NCBI RefSeq assembly: GCF_900141765.1
Contig: NZ_FSRK01000002.1
Coordinates: 186,001-250,000, forward strand
Direction of reading: 5' to 3'
Source: Epilithonimonas zeae
GTDB taxonomy: Bacteria > Bacteroidota > Bacteroidia > Flavobacteriales > Weeksellaceae
DNA length: 64,000 nucleotides
Shown: positions 43,810-52,656 of the stretch, piece by piece
Numbering within the stretch: the first letter of the stretch is position 1
How the letters are laid out: every line of letters starts with the position of its first letter
The notes under the pieces: generated by a model
Told to the model about the DNA's origin: nothing
The model's input: only the letters and a program-made list of their open reading frames with translations
The model's database searches: none
Translations under genes and position numbers: made by a program

Positions 43810-45338
43810 GCATTCCAAAAATCGCGATCCAAACTTCTGTACTGTATCGCTTCAGAAATATGATCGCCTTGGATATTTTCTGAGTTTTCCAAATCGGCAA
43901 TTGTTCTGGCAACCTTCAAAACCCTGTCATAAGCTCTTGCAGAAAGATTAAGTTTCAACATTGCTGTTTTAAGTAGTAATTGCGAATACTCGTCCAGTTC
44001 ACAATGTTTTTCTATTTCTTTTGGTCCCATCTGCGCATTATAATTGATATCGAGATCCTTGTATCTCTCGGTTTGCTTATTCCTTGCACCAATCACTCTT
44101 TCGCGAATTTTCAGACTGCTTTCTCCTTTTCTCTTTTCAGCTAATTGTTCGTATTCAACCTTTGAAACTTCGATATGAATATCAATCCTGTCTAGAAGTG
44201 GTCCAGACAGTTTGTTCATATAACGCTGCATTTCCAATGCTGATGAAGTATTATTAGGATCATCGGGAAAATAACCGCTTGGACTTGGGTTCATACTTGC
44301 TACGAGCATAAAGCTTGCAGGATATTCAATCGTAAATTTGGCTCGGGAAATGGTAACAACTCTATCTTCCAAAGGTTGTCGCATTACTTCGAGAACTGCA
44401 CGTTTGAATTCGGGCATTTCGTCCAAAAACAGAACTCCATTATGAGCCAAGGAAATCTCGCCTGGCTGGGGATAACTTCCGCCTCCGACTAATGCGACAT
44501 CCGAAATTGTATGATGTGGAGAGCGAAAAGGCCTGATTGTCATCAACGATGTTTCTGCTCCCATTTTTCCAGCTACAGAATGGATTTTTGTAGTTTCCAA
44601 AGCCTCCTTCAAATTCAGAGGTGGAAGAATACTTGGTAGTCTCTTCGCTATCATCGTTTTTCCACTCCCTGGAGAACCAATCAGAATGATATTATGACCG
44701 CCAGCTGCAGCAACTTCCATTGCACGTTTTGCTGCTTCTTGACCTTTAACCTCGTCAAAGTCAAAAGGAAAATGATCTATCTTATCCTGGAATTCTTTTC
44801 TTGTATCAATCTCAAACTTTTCTAAAGGAATTTCGTCATTAAAAAAGTCAATAACTTGTTTGATATTCTCAACACCATAAACATCCAGATTGTTGACAAT
44901 TGCTGCTTCTCTTGCATTTTGTTTTGGAAGAATAATCCCTTTGTAGCCATCTTCTCTGGCTTTGATTGCTATGGGTAAAACGCCTTTTATCGCCTGAAGT
45001 CCGCCATCAAGAGATAATTCTCCCATAATAATATATTCGCCTAGGCTTTCTGCTTTGATCAAATCGGATGCGGCGAGAATCCCCAAAGCAATACTCATAT
45101 CATAAGCTGAACCTTCTTTTCTGAGATCAGCCGGCGCCATATTAATTGTAATCTTCTTCCCAGGAATTTTGAAGCCAGAATTCTTCAAAGCAGCAGAAAT
45201 CCTGTAACTGCTTTCCTTAATAGCATTATCCGGCAAGCCGACTAAGTGATAACCAACGCCTTGATCTACATTAACTTCAATAGTAATAATCTGTGCGGAA
45301 ACGCCGTGAATGGCAGCCCCGGAAATTTTGACTAGCAT
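43806..45338 (-). CDS. comM: YifB/ComM family Mg-chelatase-like AAA+ ATPase
   Basis: A 510-residue protein with an N-terminal Lon-protease-like domain without catalytic dyad (about 1-170), a Mg-chelatase-type AAA+ core (Walker A LIGSPGSGKTMIAKRL, Walker B VLFLDEMPEFKRAVLE, sensor ASMNPSPSGYFP) and a C-terminal helical domain (LNLSARAYDRVLKVARTIADLE). ComM in other bacteria is a branch-migration helicase that helps integrate DNA in natural transformation; whether this organism is competent is not shown here. Confidence 0.95.
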   Translation of the reverse strand: MLVKISGAAIHGVSAQIITIEVNVDQGVGYHLVGLPDNAIKESSYRISAALKNSGFKIPGKKITINMAPADLRKEGSAYDMSIALGILAASDLIKAESLGEYIIMGELSLDGGLQAIKGVLPIAIKAREDGYKGIILPKQNAREAAIVNNLDVYGVENIKQVIDFFNDEIPLEKFEIDTRKEFQDKIDHFPFDFDEVKGQEAAKRAMEVAAAGGHNIILIGSPGSGKTMIAKRLPSILPPLNLKEALETTKIHSVAGKMGAETSLMTIRPFRSPHHTISDVALVGGGSYPQPGEISLAHNGVLFLDEMPEFKRAVLEVMRQPLEDRVVTISRAKFTIEYPASFMLVASMNPSPSGYFPDDPNNTSSALEMQRYMNKLSGPLLDRIDIHIEVSKVEYEQLAEKRKGESSLKIRERVIGARNKQTERYKDLDINYNAQMGPKEIEKHCELDEYSQLLLKTAMLKLNLSARAYDRVLKVARTIADLENSENIQGDHISEAIQYRSLDRDFWNA

Positions 45339-45354
45339 TTGTGCTTTGTTTTAC

Positions 45355-45387
45355 CAAAAATAAAAAAAACTCTTTGATGAAAACCAA
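45355..45387 (-). promoter_or_regulatory. Promoter of comM
   Basis: Minus strand TTG (45385-45387), 22-base spacer, TATTTTTG (45355-45362). The -33 overlaps the manC terminator stem. Confidence 0.5.
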
Positions 45388-45393
45388 AGAGTT
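45364..45393 (-). terminator. Terminator of manC
   Basis: AACTCTTTG (45368-45376) pairs with CAAAGAGTT (45385-45393); on the minus strand it is followed by a run of T's. Confidence 0.75.
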
Positions 45394-45418
45394 AAATATT
45401 TTTAAGAAATAATATCGA

Positions 45419-46498
45419 TTACATAAATCTTTCTCCTTTCTTAAGGTTTTTCAGATCCAACACATAATCTTTTATCAATTGATCATTATCTCTCGGACAA
45501 ATCAACAAAGCCTTTTCCGTATCTACGATGATATAATTTTTCAATCCATCGATTACTGCAGCTTTGTTTTGATTTTTGATTCTAATAACATTTCCTTTTG
45601 AGTTGTAGGTCAATACATTTTTAGAACTGATTGCGTTATTATCATCGTTCTTGTCTGCATTGGTGTAAACTGAAGTCCATGTTCCAAGATCACTCCAGCC
45701 TATATTTGCAGGAATTACATAAACATTATCAGCTTTTTCCAAAATTCCGTTATCAATAGAAATTTTGCTAACAATTGGATAAATGACATCAATGTATTCT
45801 TTTTCTGCTTCTGTATTGTATTCACAACCATTGAATTGGTTAGACATTTCAGGTAAATATTTTGTAAATGCAGACAAAATGCTTTTTGCACTCCATACAA
45901 AAATTCCTGCATTCCAAAGGAAATCACCAGATTCTATAAAACTTTTAGCTATTTCCAAATTTGGTTTTTCTGTAAAAGTTTTAACTTTAGAAATAACTTC
46001 ATCATTTTCCTGAATGAATTGGATGTAACCATAACCCGTATCAGGTCTTGTTGGTGTGATTCCCAATGTAATCAAATAATCATTTTTAGAAGCCAACTCA
46101 AAAGCCAACTCAACTTTATCAAGAAAAGTTTTTTCTTTTAAAATCAAATGATCAGCGGGCATTACAATGATATTAGCGTCAGCATTAACATCTTGTATTT
46201 TTTTTGCCATATAAAGATTACATGCTGATGTATTCTTCATCGCAGGTTCTCCAACGATATTATTTACAGGTATGTCTGGCAATTGTTGTTGTGTTAATTC
46301 TGTATATTCCTGATTGGTAATTACATAAATATTTTCTGCTGGAATTAACTGACTGATCCTGTCAAAAGTCTGCTGAATCATCGTTCTTCCAGTTCCTAAT
46401 ATATCGTGAAATTGCTTTGGAAATTTCTGGGTACTCATCGGCCAAAATCGACTTCCGATACCTCCAGCCATTATAACGCAATAATTATTGTTCTTCAT
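45419..46498 (-). CDS. manC: Mannose-1-phosphate guanylyltransferase
   Basis: This enzyme makes GDP-mannose from mannose 1-phosphate and GTP for capsule, LPS and glycoprotein sugars. At 359 residues it is the short form without the C-terminal isomerase domain. Motifs: MAGGIGSRFWPMSTQKFPKQF at residues 11-31, NIVGEPAMKNTSACN, IVMPADHLI, FTEKPNLEIAKSFIESGDFLWNAGIFVW and IGWSDLGTW. It overlaps the preceding SprT-like gene by 14 bases. Confidence 0.95.
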   Translation of the reverse strand: MKNNNYCVIMAGGIGSRFWPMSTQKFPKQFHDILGTGRTMIQQTFDRISQLIPAENIYVITNQEYTELTQQQLPDIPVNNIVGEPAMKNTSACNLYMAKKIQDVNADANIIVMPADHLILKEKTFLDKVELAFELASKNDYLITLGITPTRPDTGYGYIQFIQENDEVISKVKTFTEKPNLEIAKSFIESGDFLWNAGIFVWSAKSILSAFTKYLPEMSNQFNGCEYNTEAEKEYIDVIYPIVSKISIDNGILEKADNVYVIPANIGWSDLGTWTSVYTNADKNDDNNAISSKNVLTYNSKGNVIRIKNQNKAAVIDGLKNYIIVDTEKALLICPRDNDQLIKDYVLDLKNLKKGERFM

Positions 46499-47090
46499 TT
46501 AATGTTAATTTTTCTACTTTCGCTAAAGCGCGGAAGAGATATTTTTTTGAGTTTTTTAAGTGAACGCAAAGATATAACTTTTTCTTTTTTTCTAATAACC
46601 TATAATCGCCTCCTTTGTAGTGAAATTCATCATTAATTAACAAATCCTCAACAAAAACAAAATTTTCTTCAGGATTTTCGATGTGAAAATAACGTACTAA
46701 TTCTGGACTTGCCATAAAGTTGGCTTTTGGGTTTTTGGAAAATTTTTTGATAATTGGCTTCAAATCTTCTGTATAAATATCAATACTTTCCAAAAGCATT
46801 TCTCGAAAAGTATCTTTCCATTCCTTTCCATGCGCACTGATTCTGAAATTAAATTTCTCAAATGCAATAAGGTGAGCCAATTCATGTGTCAGTACAAAAA
46901 AGAATAACTGTTTATCTAAAGTAGAATTAACCGTTATCTGATGTGATTTATCCGGTAATTTTCTGTAATCTCCTAACTTGCTGTTTCGGTTCTTTGTAAT
47001 CTTGATATGAATGTAATAATTCGAGAACCATTTTTTGAGAAAAGGAAACGTATTATCCGGAAGATATTGCTCTAAAGTGTTGATTGACAT
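46485..47090 (-). CDS. SprT-like zinc metalloprotein
   Basis: A 201-residue protein with a SprT-type zinc motif: HELAH in FFFVLTHELAHLIAFEKF, and the third ligand in SAHGKEWKDTFREML. SprT-like proteins include the DNA-protein-crosslink protease Spartan; bacterial versions are largely uncharacterised. There is a -7 box 20 bases upstream and a 14-base overlap with manC, so the two are translationally coupled, though no functional link is obvious. Confidence 0.88.
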   Translation of the reverse strand: MSINTLEQYLPDNTFPFLKKWFSNYYIHIKITKNRNSKLGDYRKLPDKSHQITVNSTLDKQLFFFVLTHELAHLIAFEKFNFRISAHGKEWKDTFREMLLESIDIYTEDLKPIIKKFSKNPKANFMASPELVRYFHIENPEENFVFVEDLLINDEFHYKGGDYRLLEKKKKLYLCVHLKNSKKYLFRALAKVEKLTLNEEQ

Positions 47091-47110
47091 TAATAAAATT
47101 GAATGTTAAA

Positions 47111-47118
47111 CAAAATTA
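47111..47118 (-). promoter_or_regulatory. -7 box of the sprT-manC operon
   Basis: Minus strand TAATTTTG, 20 bases before the ATG at 47090. Confidence 0.5.
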
Positions 47119-47193
47119 ATCATTCCAGTCATTTAATACTAAATTATTGGAACATAATCTGTTTTTTCTTAAATTTCGAATAAATTATGAAGT

Positions 47194-48885
47194 TTGCAAA
47201 AGTCGATTTTTTGTTTTTTGTTGTTGATTCTGTTTTCCTGCACAGAAAAAACTGAACAACACAAAGACACTTCCCCAAAAAAAGAACTGAATCCTTTTTA
47301 CGAAAAGGCTTTTGTTTTGATGGATAAAAATCAGACAGACAGCGCTTTCTATTATCTGAACAAAGGTAAAGACCTTTTTCAAAAGAGAAAAGATAGTTTT
47401 GGAATGGCCAAAAGCTTTGTTAATATGGCCATCCTTCAGGAAAATACAGGTGATAATTTTGGAAGTATTGAAAGTAGTTTGATTGCCTCCAAATTTCTTA
47501 AAGAAAAAGATACTGCCCATTATTATTCTCTATTTTGCAACTATAATAATTTGGGGGTTGCATCTGGAAATTTAAAAAATTATGATGACGCAAAGCGTTT
47601 CTATAATAAAGCTTTACTTTTTACAAAAGATCCTGTTGATAAATTGATGCTATTCAATAATTTAGCAATTGCTTATCATAATGAAAAAGATTTTACCAAA
47701 GCCATCTCTATTTACAAAAAACTCATTGATAGCATTGGTTCAAAAAGCGAGTTTTATCCACGACTTTTACTAAATTATTCCAGATCCAAATGGTTTCAAA
47801 ATAATAATTATAATCCTTTAAAGAACTATTTGTTGGCAGAAAAACTAAGTGAAAATTGGGATGATGATTGGGATAAAGATGCGGCATATGCTTATTTGGC
47901 AGCTTATTATCTCAATAAAGAGCCCGATTCAGCAAAGTTTTATGCAAAAAAAATGCTGACACTGGCTAAAAAATTACAATATCCTGCTGATGAATTAGAA
48001 GCTTTGCAAACTTTAATAAAACTATCAGACGGGACAGAAACTCAGCAATATTTTGATCAATATTCTAAAACACAAGATAGCTTGGTTAATGCACAAAACA
48101 AAGCCAAAAACCAATTCGCTTTGATCCGTTTTGATAGTGAAAAGGCGAAAACTGAAAATCTAATTCTCCAAAAAGAACACGCTTCTCACGAATATCAAGT
48201 TCAGATTCAGAAAATAATTATCAGTCTTCTAATTTCTGTTTTCCTTATCGTTATAGTTATCACTTACTTTTGGGTTAAAAAAAGACGCGAAAGATTATTA
48301 CTAGAAGCCAATAACAAACTGCAGGAACAGCGATTGGATTTATCAAAAAGGGTTCACGATGTTGTAGCCAATGGGATTTATGAAGTCATGACAACTATCG
48401 AAAATCAGAAAGATCTGCCTAAAGAAAAACTTTTGGACAAGTTAGAATTGATGTATGAAAAATCCCGTGATCTGTCCTATGACAATAACAGTCAGCAAGA
48501 TTTTCAGGATAAAATCCTAGGTTTGGTAAGCTCTTTTGACAATGAGGAGACGAAAATAATTATCATTGGAAACGACTTCGATTTTTGGAAAAATTTAAGT
48601 TATAAATTTAAAGAAGAAACTTACCAGATTATTCGGGAATTACTCGTTAATATGAAAAAGCACAGTTCTGCGACGCAGGTTATTTTAAGATTCAACCAAA
48701 AGAATGATAATTATGAAATTGTTTATTCTGATAATGGCGTTGGATTACCGGAAAATTTCGTTGAGAAAAACGGATTCACCAATATAAAGTCCCGCTTGGA
48801 AGAAATAAATGCAAATCTGATGATAGAAAAGAGTCATTCGGAGGGTTTAAAATTATCAATAAAACATTGTTCTTATGTTCAGTAA
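47194..48885 (+). CDS. TPR-containing sensor histidine kinase (HisKA_3 type)
   Basis: A 563-residue sensor. The N-terminus looks like a lipoprotein signal (FCFLLLILFSC, Cys16). Residues about 30-300 are TPR-like helical repeats (AFYYLNKGKDLFQKRKDSFG, YNNLGVASGNLKNYDDAKRFY), followed by a coiled coil and a membrane helix at about 343-363. The cytoplasmic part has the phospho-acceptor His388 in LSKRVHDVVANGIYEVM and an ATPase domain with N-box IIRELLVNMKKHS and G-box YSDNGVGLPENF. The periplasmic TPRs probably bind a partner protein. The start is TTG at 47194; an ATG at 47187 is in another frame. It overlaps the response-regulator gene by 11 bases. Confidence 0.88.
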   Translation: MQKSIFCFLLLILFSCTEKTEQHKDTSPKKELNPFYEKAFVLMDKNQTDSAFYYLNKGKDLFQKRKDSFGMAKSFVNMAILQENTGDNFGSIESSLIASKFLKEKDTAHYYSLFCNYNNLGVASGNLKNYDDAKRFYNKALLFTKDPVDKLMLFNNLAIAYHNEKDFTKAISIYKKLIDSIGSKSEFYPRLLLNYSRSKWFQNNNYNPLKNYLLAEKLSENWDDDWDKDAAYAYLAAYYLNKEPDSAKFYAKKMLTLAKKLQYPADELEALQTLIKLSDGTETQQYFDQYSKTQDSLVNAQNKAKNQFALIRFDSEKAKTENLILQKEHASHEYQVQIQKIIISLLISVFLIVIVITYFWVKKRRERLLLEANNKLQEQRLDLSKRVHDVVANGIYEVMTTIENQKDLPKEKLLDKLELMYEKSRDLSYDNNSQQDFQDKILGLVSSFDNEETKIIIIGNDFDFWKNLSYKFKEETYQIIRELLVNMKKHSSATQVILRFNQKNDNYEIVYSDNGVGLPENFVEKNGFTNIKSRLEEINANLMIEKSHSEGLKLSIKHCSYVQ

Positions 48886-49540
48886 AATATTAATTGCAGA
48901 AGATCACGAAAGTAGCAATTTTTCTGTCCAAAAAGTATTGGAAGATTTGGCAATTTCTAATGTAGGTCACGTTTATTATTGCGATGACGCTTTTGAAAAA
49001 TTGAAAAAATCATTAACCTCGAAATTTCCTTATGAAGTATTGATTACCGATCTTTCTTTTGAGGAAGATCATAAGAAACAATTAATCAAAGATGGTAAAG
49101 AACTGGTAAAGTGTTGCCGAGATTTGTGTCCTGAGCTGAAAGTGATTGTTTTTTCCGGAGAACACAGAATTGGTGTTATCGACCTGTTATTCAAAGAGTT
49201 TGGAATTAATGCTTATGTCAAAAAAGCAAGATCTGACTCCAAAGAATTAAAGAAAGCAATAGAAGCTGTTTACAACGGAGATACCTACATTTCTCACGAT
49301 TTAAAACTCCCAATAAAAAGTGCTAACACTATAGAATTCAGCAACTATGATATTACTTTGCTAAAATTATTATCGGATGGAATTTTACAAAAAAATATCC
49401 CTAAAAAACTACAGGAACAGAATATCTATCCAAACAGTTTGAGCAGTGTCGAAAAAAGAATCAATGCCATGAAGTTAGCACTAGCTGTGAAAAACACCGA
49501 GGAATTGATCGCTTCCAGCAAAAATATTGGAATAATTTAA
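48875..49540 (+). CDS. Response regulator with C-terminal helix-turn-helix
   Basis: A 221-residue regulator paired with the kinase upstream. The receiver domain (about 1-130) has the acidic pocket LIAEDHES (Asp10), phospho-acceptor Asp59 in VLITDLSFEEDHKK, and the switch and Lys region IVFSGEH and AYVKKARSDS. The C-terminal domain (about 160-215: YDITLLKLLSDGILQKNIPK) is a divergent LuxR/NarL-type DNA-binding domain. A palindrome and orphan promoter lie just downstream and may be its target. Confidence 0.9.
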   Translation: MFSKILIAEDHESSNFSVQKVLEDLAISNVGHVYYCDDAFEKLKKSLTSKFPYEVLITDLSFEEDHKKQLIKDGKELVKCCRDLCPELKVIVFSGEHRIGVIDLLFKEFGINAYVKKARSDSKELKKAIEAVYNGDTYISHDLKLPIKSANTIEFSNYDITLLKLLSDGILQKNIPKKLQEQNIYPNSLSSVEKRINAMKLALAVKNTEELIASSKNIGII

Positions 49541-49560
49541 AAAAAGTAAATTTTTTGAAT

Positions 49561-49579
49561 TTTACGGTTTTCCCGTAAA
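49561..49579. promoter_or_regulatory. Palindromic operator candidate TTTACGG-N5-CCGTAAA
   Basis: Two perfect 7-base arms (49561-49567 and 49573-49579). Its centre is about 41 bases upstream of the start predicted from the -7 box at 49600-49607, a typical activator position. An extra half-site CCGTAAA lies at 49622-49628. Confidence 0.45.
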
Positions 49580-49599
49580 GAATTGTGATTTTATGTAAT

Positions 49600-49607
49600 T
49601 AACTTTG
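49600..49607 (+). promoter_or_regulatory. Orphan -7 box downstream of the response regulator
   Basis: TAACTTTG fits TAnnTTTG. A TTG at 49583-49585 is only 14 bases upstream, so the -33 is poor, as expected for an activator-dependent promoter. No coding frame follows before the terminator. Confidence 0.45.
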
Positions 49608-49610
49608 CCA

Positions 49611-49692
49611 CAGATTAATAACCGTAAAAACGCAAATCGAGATACTTTCATTTTTCAGAAAGAGTCTAAAGCGCGACTTCAGACTCTTTTTT
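49611..49692 (+). ncRNA. Candidate small RNA downstream of the two-component system
   Basis: From the predicted start at about 49611 to the T-run after the hairpin at 49659-49689 there are about 80 bases without an ATG frame. This may be an independent sRNA or just the response-regulator 3' UTR. Confidence 0.3.
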
Positions 49693-49693
49693 T
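49659..49693. terminator. Terminator between response regulator and ElaA genes
   Basis: AAAGAGTCT (49659-49667) pairs with AGACTCTTT (49681-49689), with a further AAG/CTT inside, followed by eight T's. Confidence 0.8.
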
Positions 49694-50142
49694 TATTTCC
49701 TAAACATCTCAGTATGAGGAATATTATCTTCCAGATATTTCTTCTCCGTTTCCTGAAAACCGAATCCACAATAAAACTTCAATAAATAATCCTGAGCGGA
49801 GATTCTAACTTCAGAAGTTCGGAATCTATTCTCGATAATATCTACTGCGTAAGAAATCAGTTGTTTTCCCAAACCTGTCCCTCTACCTTTTTCTGTTGTA
49901 ATCACTCTTCCGATAGACGTTTCCGGATATTTGATTCCTTTGTCAAAAATCCTACAATAAGCCAAAACTTCGCCTTCTTTTTCTGCCCAAAGATGAATCG
50001 CTTTTTGGTCATAATCATCCAAATCAGGATAAGGACAATCTTGTTCCACTACAAAAACATTGATTCTGGCTTTGATGATTTCGTAAAGTTCAGTCGTATC
50101 AAGCTCAGAAAATGTTTTGATTTTCCAATCTACATTAATCAT
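49693..50142 (-). CDS. ElaA-type GNAT acetyltransferase
   Basis: A 149-residue GNAT protein of the ElaA group: [29 protein letters not shown], the acetyl-CoA-binding loop [19 protein letters not shown] (Q/R-x-x-G-x-G/A) and [22 protein letters not shown] at the end. Substrate unknown. ATG at 50142; the gene overlaps ysxC by 8 bases. Confidence 0.9.
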   Translation of the reverse strand: MINVDWKIKTFSELDTTELYEIIKARINVFVVEQDCPYPDLDDYDQKAIHLWAEKEGEVLAYCRIFDKGIKYPETSIGRVITTEKGRGTGLGKQLISYAVDIIENRFRTSEVRISAQDYLLKFYCGFGFQETEKKYLEDNIPHTEMFRK

Positions 50143-50758
50143 CAAATCTCACTTTATTTTTAACCAAAAAGTCATTGGTTTTCTGGATGTATTTTAAAAT
50201 CAAATCAACACCTTCCTTTTTCTCTGCAGAAGTGATATATAGGTCTGGCAAATCTTCCCAGGTTTTAAGCAATTCGTTTTTATAGACCTCAACATTTCTC
50301 TCTGATGCGCCAGGCTTCAGTTTATCAGCTTTGGTAAAAACAATTGAGAACGGAACGCTGCTCTCTCCAAGCCATTGCATAAATTCCAAATCTATTTTTT
50401 GCGGTGTATGACGGATATCTACAAGAACAAAAAGGTTAACAAGATTTCTCCTGTTAAGAATATAATTGGTAATCAATTTCTCAAAATCTTTTCTCAAACT
50501 TTTAGAAACCCGTGCATAACCATAACCAGGAAGATCGGTAAGCGACCAGGTTTCATTAACCAAAAAGTTATTGATTAATTGAGTTTTCCCAGGCGTTTGA
50601 GATGTTTTTGCAAGATCTTTGTGATTCATCATCGCATTGATGAGAGAAGATTTTCCGACATTGGAACGCCCGATGAAAGCATATTCCGGCATTGTTGGCT
50701 CTGGACAATCCTGCCATTTCTGACTGCTTTTTACAAATTCTGCGGTTTTGATTACCAT
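50135..50758 (-). CDS. ysxC: Ribosome biogenesis GTPase YsxC/EngB
   Basis: YsxC is an essential GTPase in 50S subunit assembly. The 207-residue protein has G1 [13 protein letters not shown]2 around SQTPGKTQ, G3 [11 protein letters not shown]4 VFTKADKL and G5 [10 protein letters not shown]. It is cotranscribed with the ElaA gene. Confidence 0.95.
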   Translation of the reverse strand: MVIKTAEFVKSSQKWQDCPEPTMPEYAFIGRSNVGKSSLINAMMNHKDLAKTSQTPGKTQLINNFLVNETWSLTDLPGYGYARVSKSLRKDFEKLITNYILNRRNLVNLFVLVDIRHTPQKIDLEFMQWLGESSVPFSIVFTKADKLKPGASERNVEVYKNELLKTWEDLPDLYITSAEKKEGVDLILKYIQKTNDFLVKNKVRFDD

Positions 50759-50775
50759 ATTTTTATAATTTAAAA

Positions 50776-50826
50776 ACCATTAAGAATCAAATTTATTAAA
50801 ATTAAAAAATTCAAATTCTTAATGGT
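50776..50826. repeat. Inverted repeat between ysxC and the hydrolase gene
   Basis: ACCATTAAGAAT (50776-50787) is perfectly complementary to 50815-50826 across a 27-base AT-rich loop. It could be a terminator of the hydrolase gene on the minus strand. Confidence 0.45.
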
Positions 50827-50852
50827 CTGAAAAGTTTTTATTGATTATTGGC

Positions 50853-51614
50853 CTACATTACTTTTTGCAGCCAAGTATAAAGAATCTCATTGAACTCATC
50901 CGGCTTTTCCATCATTGCAGCGTGACCACATTTATCTATCCAGTGCAATTCGGAATTTGGGATGAATTTGTGCATATCTTCTGCCACTTCCGGTGGTGTC
51001 ACATTATCTTGTTTTCCCCAGATGATACAAGTTGGGCAAGTGATTTTCGGAAGATCATTCAACATATTGTGTTTGATGGCACTTCTTGCCAACATCACGG
51101 TTTTGATGCCTTTCATTCTGTCATTTACAACCGCAAAAACCTCATCTACCAACTCATCTGTTGCAACAATCGGGTCGTAGAAAACGTCTTGAGTTTTTTT
51201 CTTGATATATTCTTTGTCACTTTTTCTTGGGAAACTATCTCCGAATGTTCTTTCGTAAAGACCAGAACTACCTGTCAGAACAAGATTTCTTACCAGTTCC
51301 GGACGAGAAGTCGTGAGAATCAAACCAATATGACCGCCCATAGAATTACCAACTATCGTTACCGGTTTTCCAATAACATCTGTAATAAATTTCGCTACAA
51401 ATTTTGAAATAGAAGCCAAATTGGTATTCAGAATAGGTAAATCATATATTGGCAATTGTGGAACAAAGACCTGATAGCCTTTGTCCGAATAAAAATTGAT
51501 CATCTTATCGAAGTTGCTCAACCCGCCCATCAAACCATGCAAAAGCACCATTGGATGACCTTCACCCGCTTCTACATAACTATATTTCGTGTCTTTTTTT
51601 GTCTTAAAAATCAT
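50853..51614 (-). CDS. Alpha/beta hydrolase
   Basis: A 253-residue alpha/beta-fold hydrolase: oxyanion-hole HGLMGG (about 24-29), nucleophile elbow IVGNSMGGHIG (Ser at about 92), acid in CIIWGKQDNVTPPE and catalytic His in IDKCGHAAMMEKPDEF. It resembles MhpC/lipase-type enzymes; substrate unknown. A -7 box lies 20 bases upstream. Confidence 0.92.
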   Translation of the reverse strand: MIFKTKKDTKYSYVEAGEGHPMVLLHGLMGGLSNFDKMINFYSDKGYQVFVPQLPIYDLPILNTNLASISKFVAKFITDVIGKPVTIVGNSMGGHIGLILTTSRPELVRNLVLTGSSGLYERTFGDSFPRKSDKEYIKKKTQDVFYDPIVATDELVDEVFAVVNDRMKGIKTVMLARSAIKHNMLNDLPKITCPTCIIWGKQDNVTPPEVAEDMHKFIPNSELHWIDKCGHAAMMEKPDEFNEILYTWLQKVM

Positions 51615-51634
51615 AATGCTCTCTCGATAACGCG

Positions 51635-51642
51635 CAAAAATA
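51635..51642 (-). promoter_or_regulatory. -7 box of the hydrolase gene
   Basis: Minus strand TATTTTTG, 20 bases before the ATG at 51614. Confidence 0.5.
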
Positions 51643-51761
51643 CAAATAAAAGAATAATTTTTTTATTTTAATCCTACTAAAGTGGTCAAAATTAAATTAT
51701 TTTAACACTGGTGTCAAATTATTAATAAAGTTTGAACAAAATATTTTTGATATTTGATTTC

Positions 51762-52214
51762 TCACTTCAATGCGATTTGTCTTTTCGCCTCTCCAACAAC
51801 AAATGCCACAGAATTAGCAATATTGAAGCTTCGAATCAACTTAGACATCGGAATGGTCAAATGATTATCGAATAAACTTAAAACTTCCTTACTCAATCCA
51901 CGACTTTCTTTTCCAAAAACGAGCCAATCTCCATCTCGGAATTCATTTTCATAAATCGAATTAGTTGCGTGCGAGCTCATTAGGAAAACTCGGGATTTAT
52001 CCGGAATCACATTCATCCATTCTTCGACATTTTGATATTCGGTGAAATCCAGATGAACCCAATAATCCAATCCGGAACGTTTCAAATTAGCATCATTTAT
52101 GACAAATCCAAAAGGATGAATCAAGTGCAATCTACTTTCTGTTCCTACACATAAACGACCAATATTCCCTGTGTTATTAGGAATTTCTGGCTCTACTAAA
52201 ACAACATTTAACAT
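51762..52214 (-). CDS. trmL: tRNA (cytidine(34)-2'-O)-methyltransferase TrmL
   Basis: TrmL methylates the wobble-base ribose of some leucine tRNAs. It is a 150-residue minimal SPOUT (trefoil-knot) protein: EPEIPNNTGNIGRLC, HPFGFVINDANLKRSGLDYW, LVFGKESRGLSKEVL and IPMSKLIRSFNIANSVAFVVGEA. No extra RNA-binding domain. Eight bases separate it from the gene upstream. Confidence 0.94.
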   Translation of the reverse strand: MLNVVLVEPEIPNNTGNIGRLCVGTESRLHLIHPFGFVINDANLKRSGLDYWVHLDFTEYQNVEEWMNVIPDKSRVFLMSSHATNSIYENEFRDGDWLVFGKESRGLSKEVLSLFDNHLTIPMSKLIRSFNIANSVAFVVGEAKRQIALK

Positions 52215-52222
52215 TTTGAAAT

Positions 52223-52615
52223 TTAATTTAAGACAACTTTCAATTCGTGGATTCTATTAATAATTGGCATTGCGAAAATTCCGCTGGTTTGAAGATATAA
52301 TTCGTAAAAAGTTTTGGCTTTATCAGCAAAATCTAATTTCCCTTCTGTTCTATAATGAAACATAAAAACATTCCCCAGCATCTCATAATAATCTGCGTGG
52401 TCTTTGGTTTCCCTAAGCTTTACCATTTCGACCAATTCCTCTTTTGATTTTGATGACAATTCTTGGAAGTCGATTTTAAAAATATCTTTCATCAAAGAAT
52501 CGAAATCCAATTCTTTTTGCATCAGACTTTCTTCCGGCTTTCCGAGAAGCAATTTTTCCAAGGCCTGAGTGAGCTGTCGTATTAATCTAAGTGTAAAATC
52601 TTTATCTTGAATCAT
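52223..52615 (-). CDS. Conserved hypothetical protein, DUF6483-like
   Basis: A 130-residue, all-helical, acidic cytoplasmic protein. The start (DFTLRLIRQLTQALEKLLLGK) resembles small helical proteins grouped as DUF6483, from memory, and the C-terminal half (KAKTFYELYLQTSGIFAMP) looks TPR-like. No function known. It sits between the SpmA/B-type gene and trmL, all in one direction. Confidence 0.78.
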   Translation of the reverse strand: MIQDKDFTLRLIRQLTQALEKLLLGKPEESLMQKELDFDSLMKDIFKIDFQELSSKSKEELVEMVKLRETKDHADYYEMLGNVFMFHYRTEGKLDFADKAKTFYELYLQTSGIFAMPIINRIHELKVVLN

Positions 52616-52656
52616 TGATTTAGGTTTTAATTGTTTGGATTTAGATTGACAAATTA

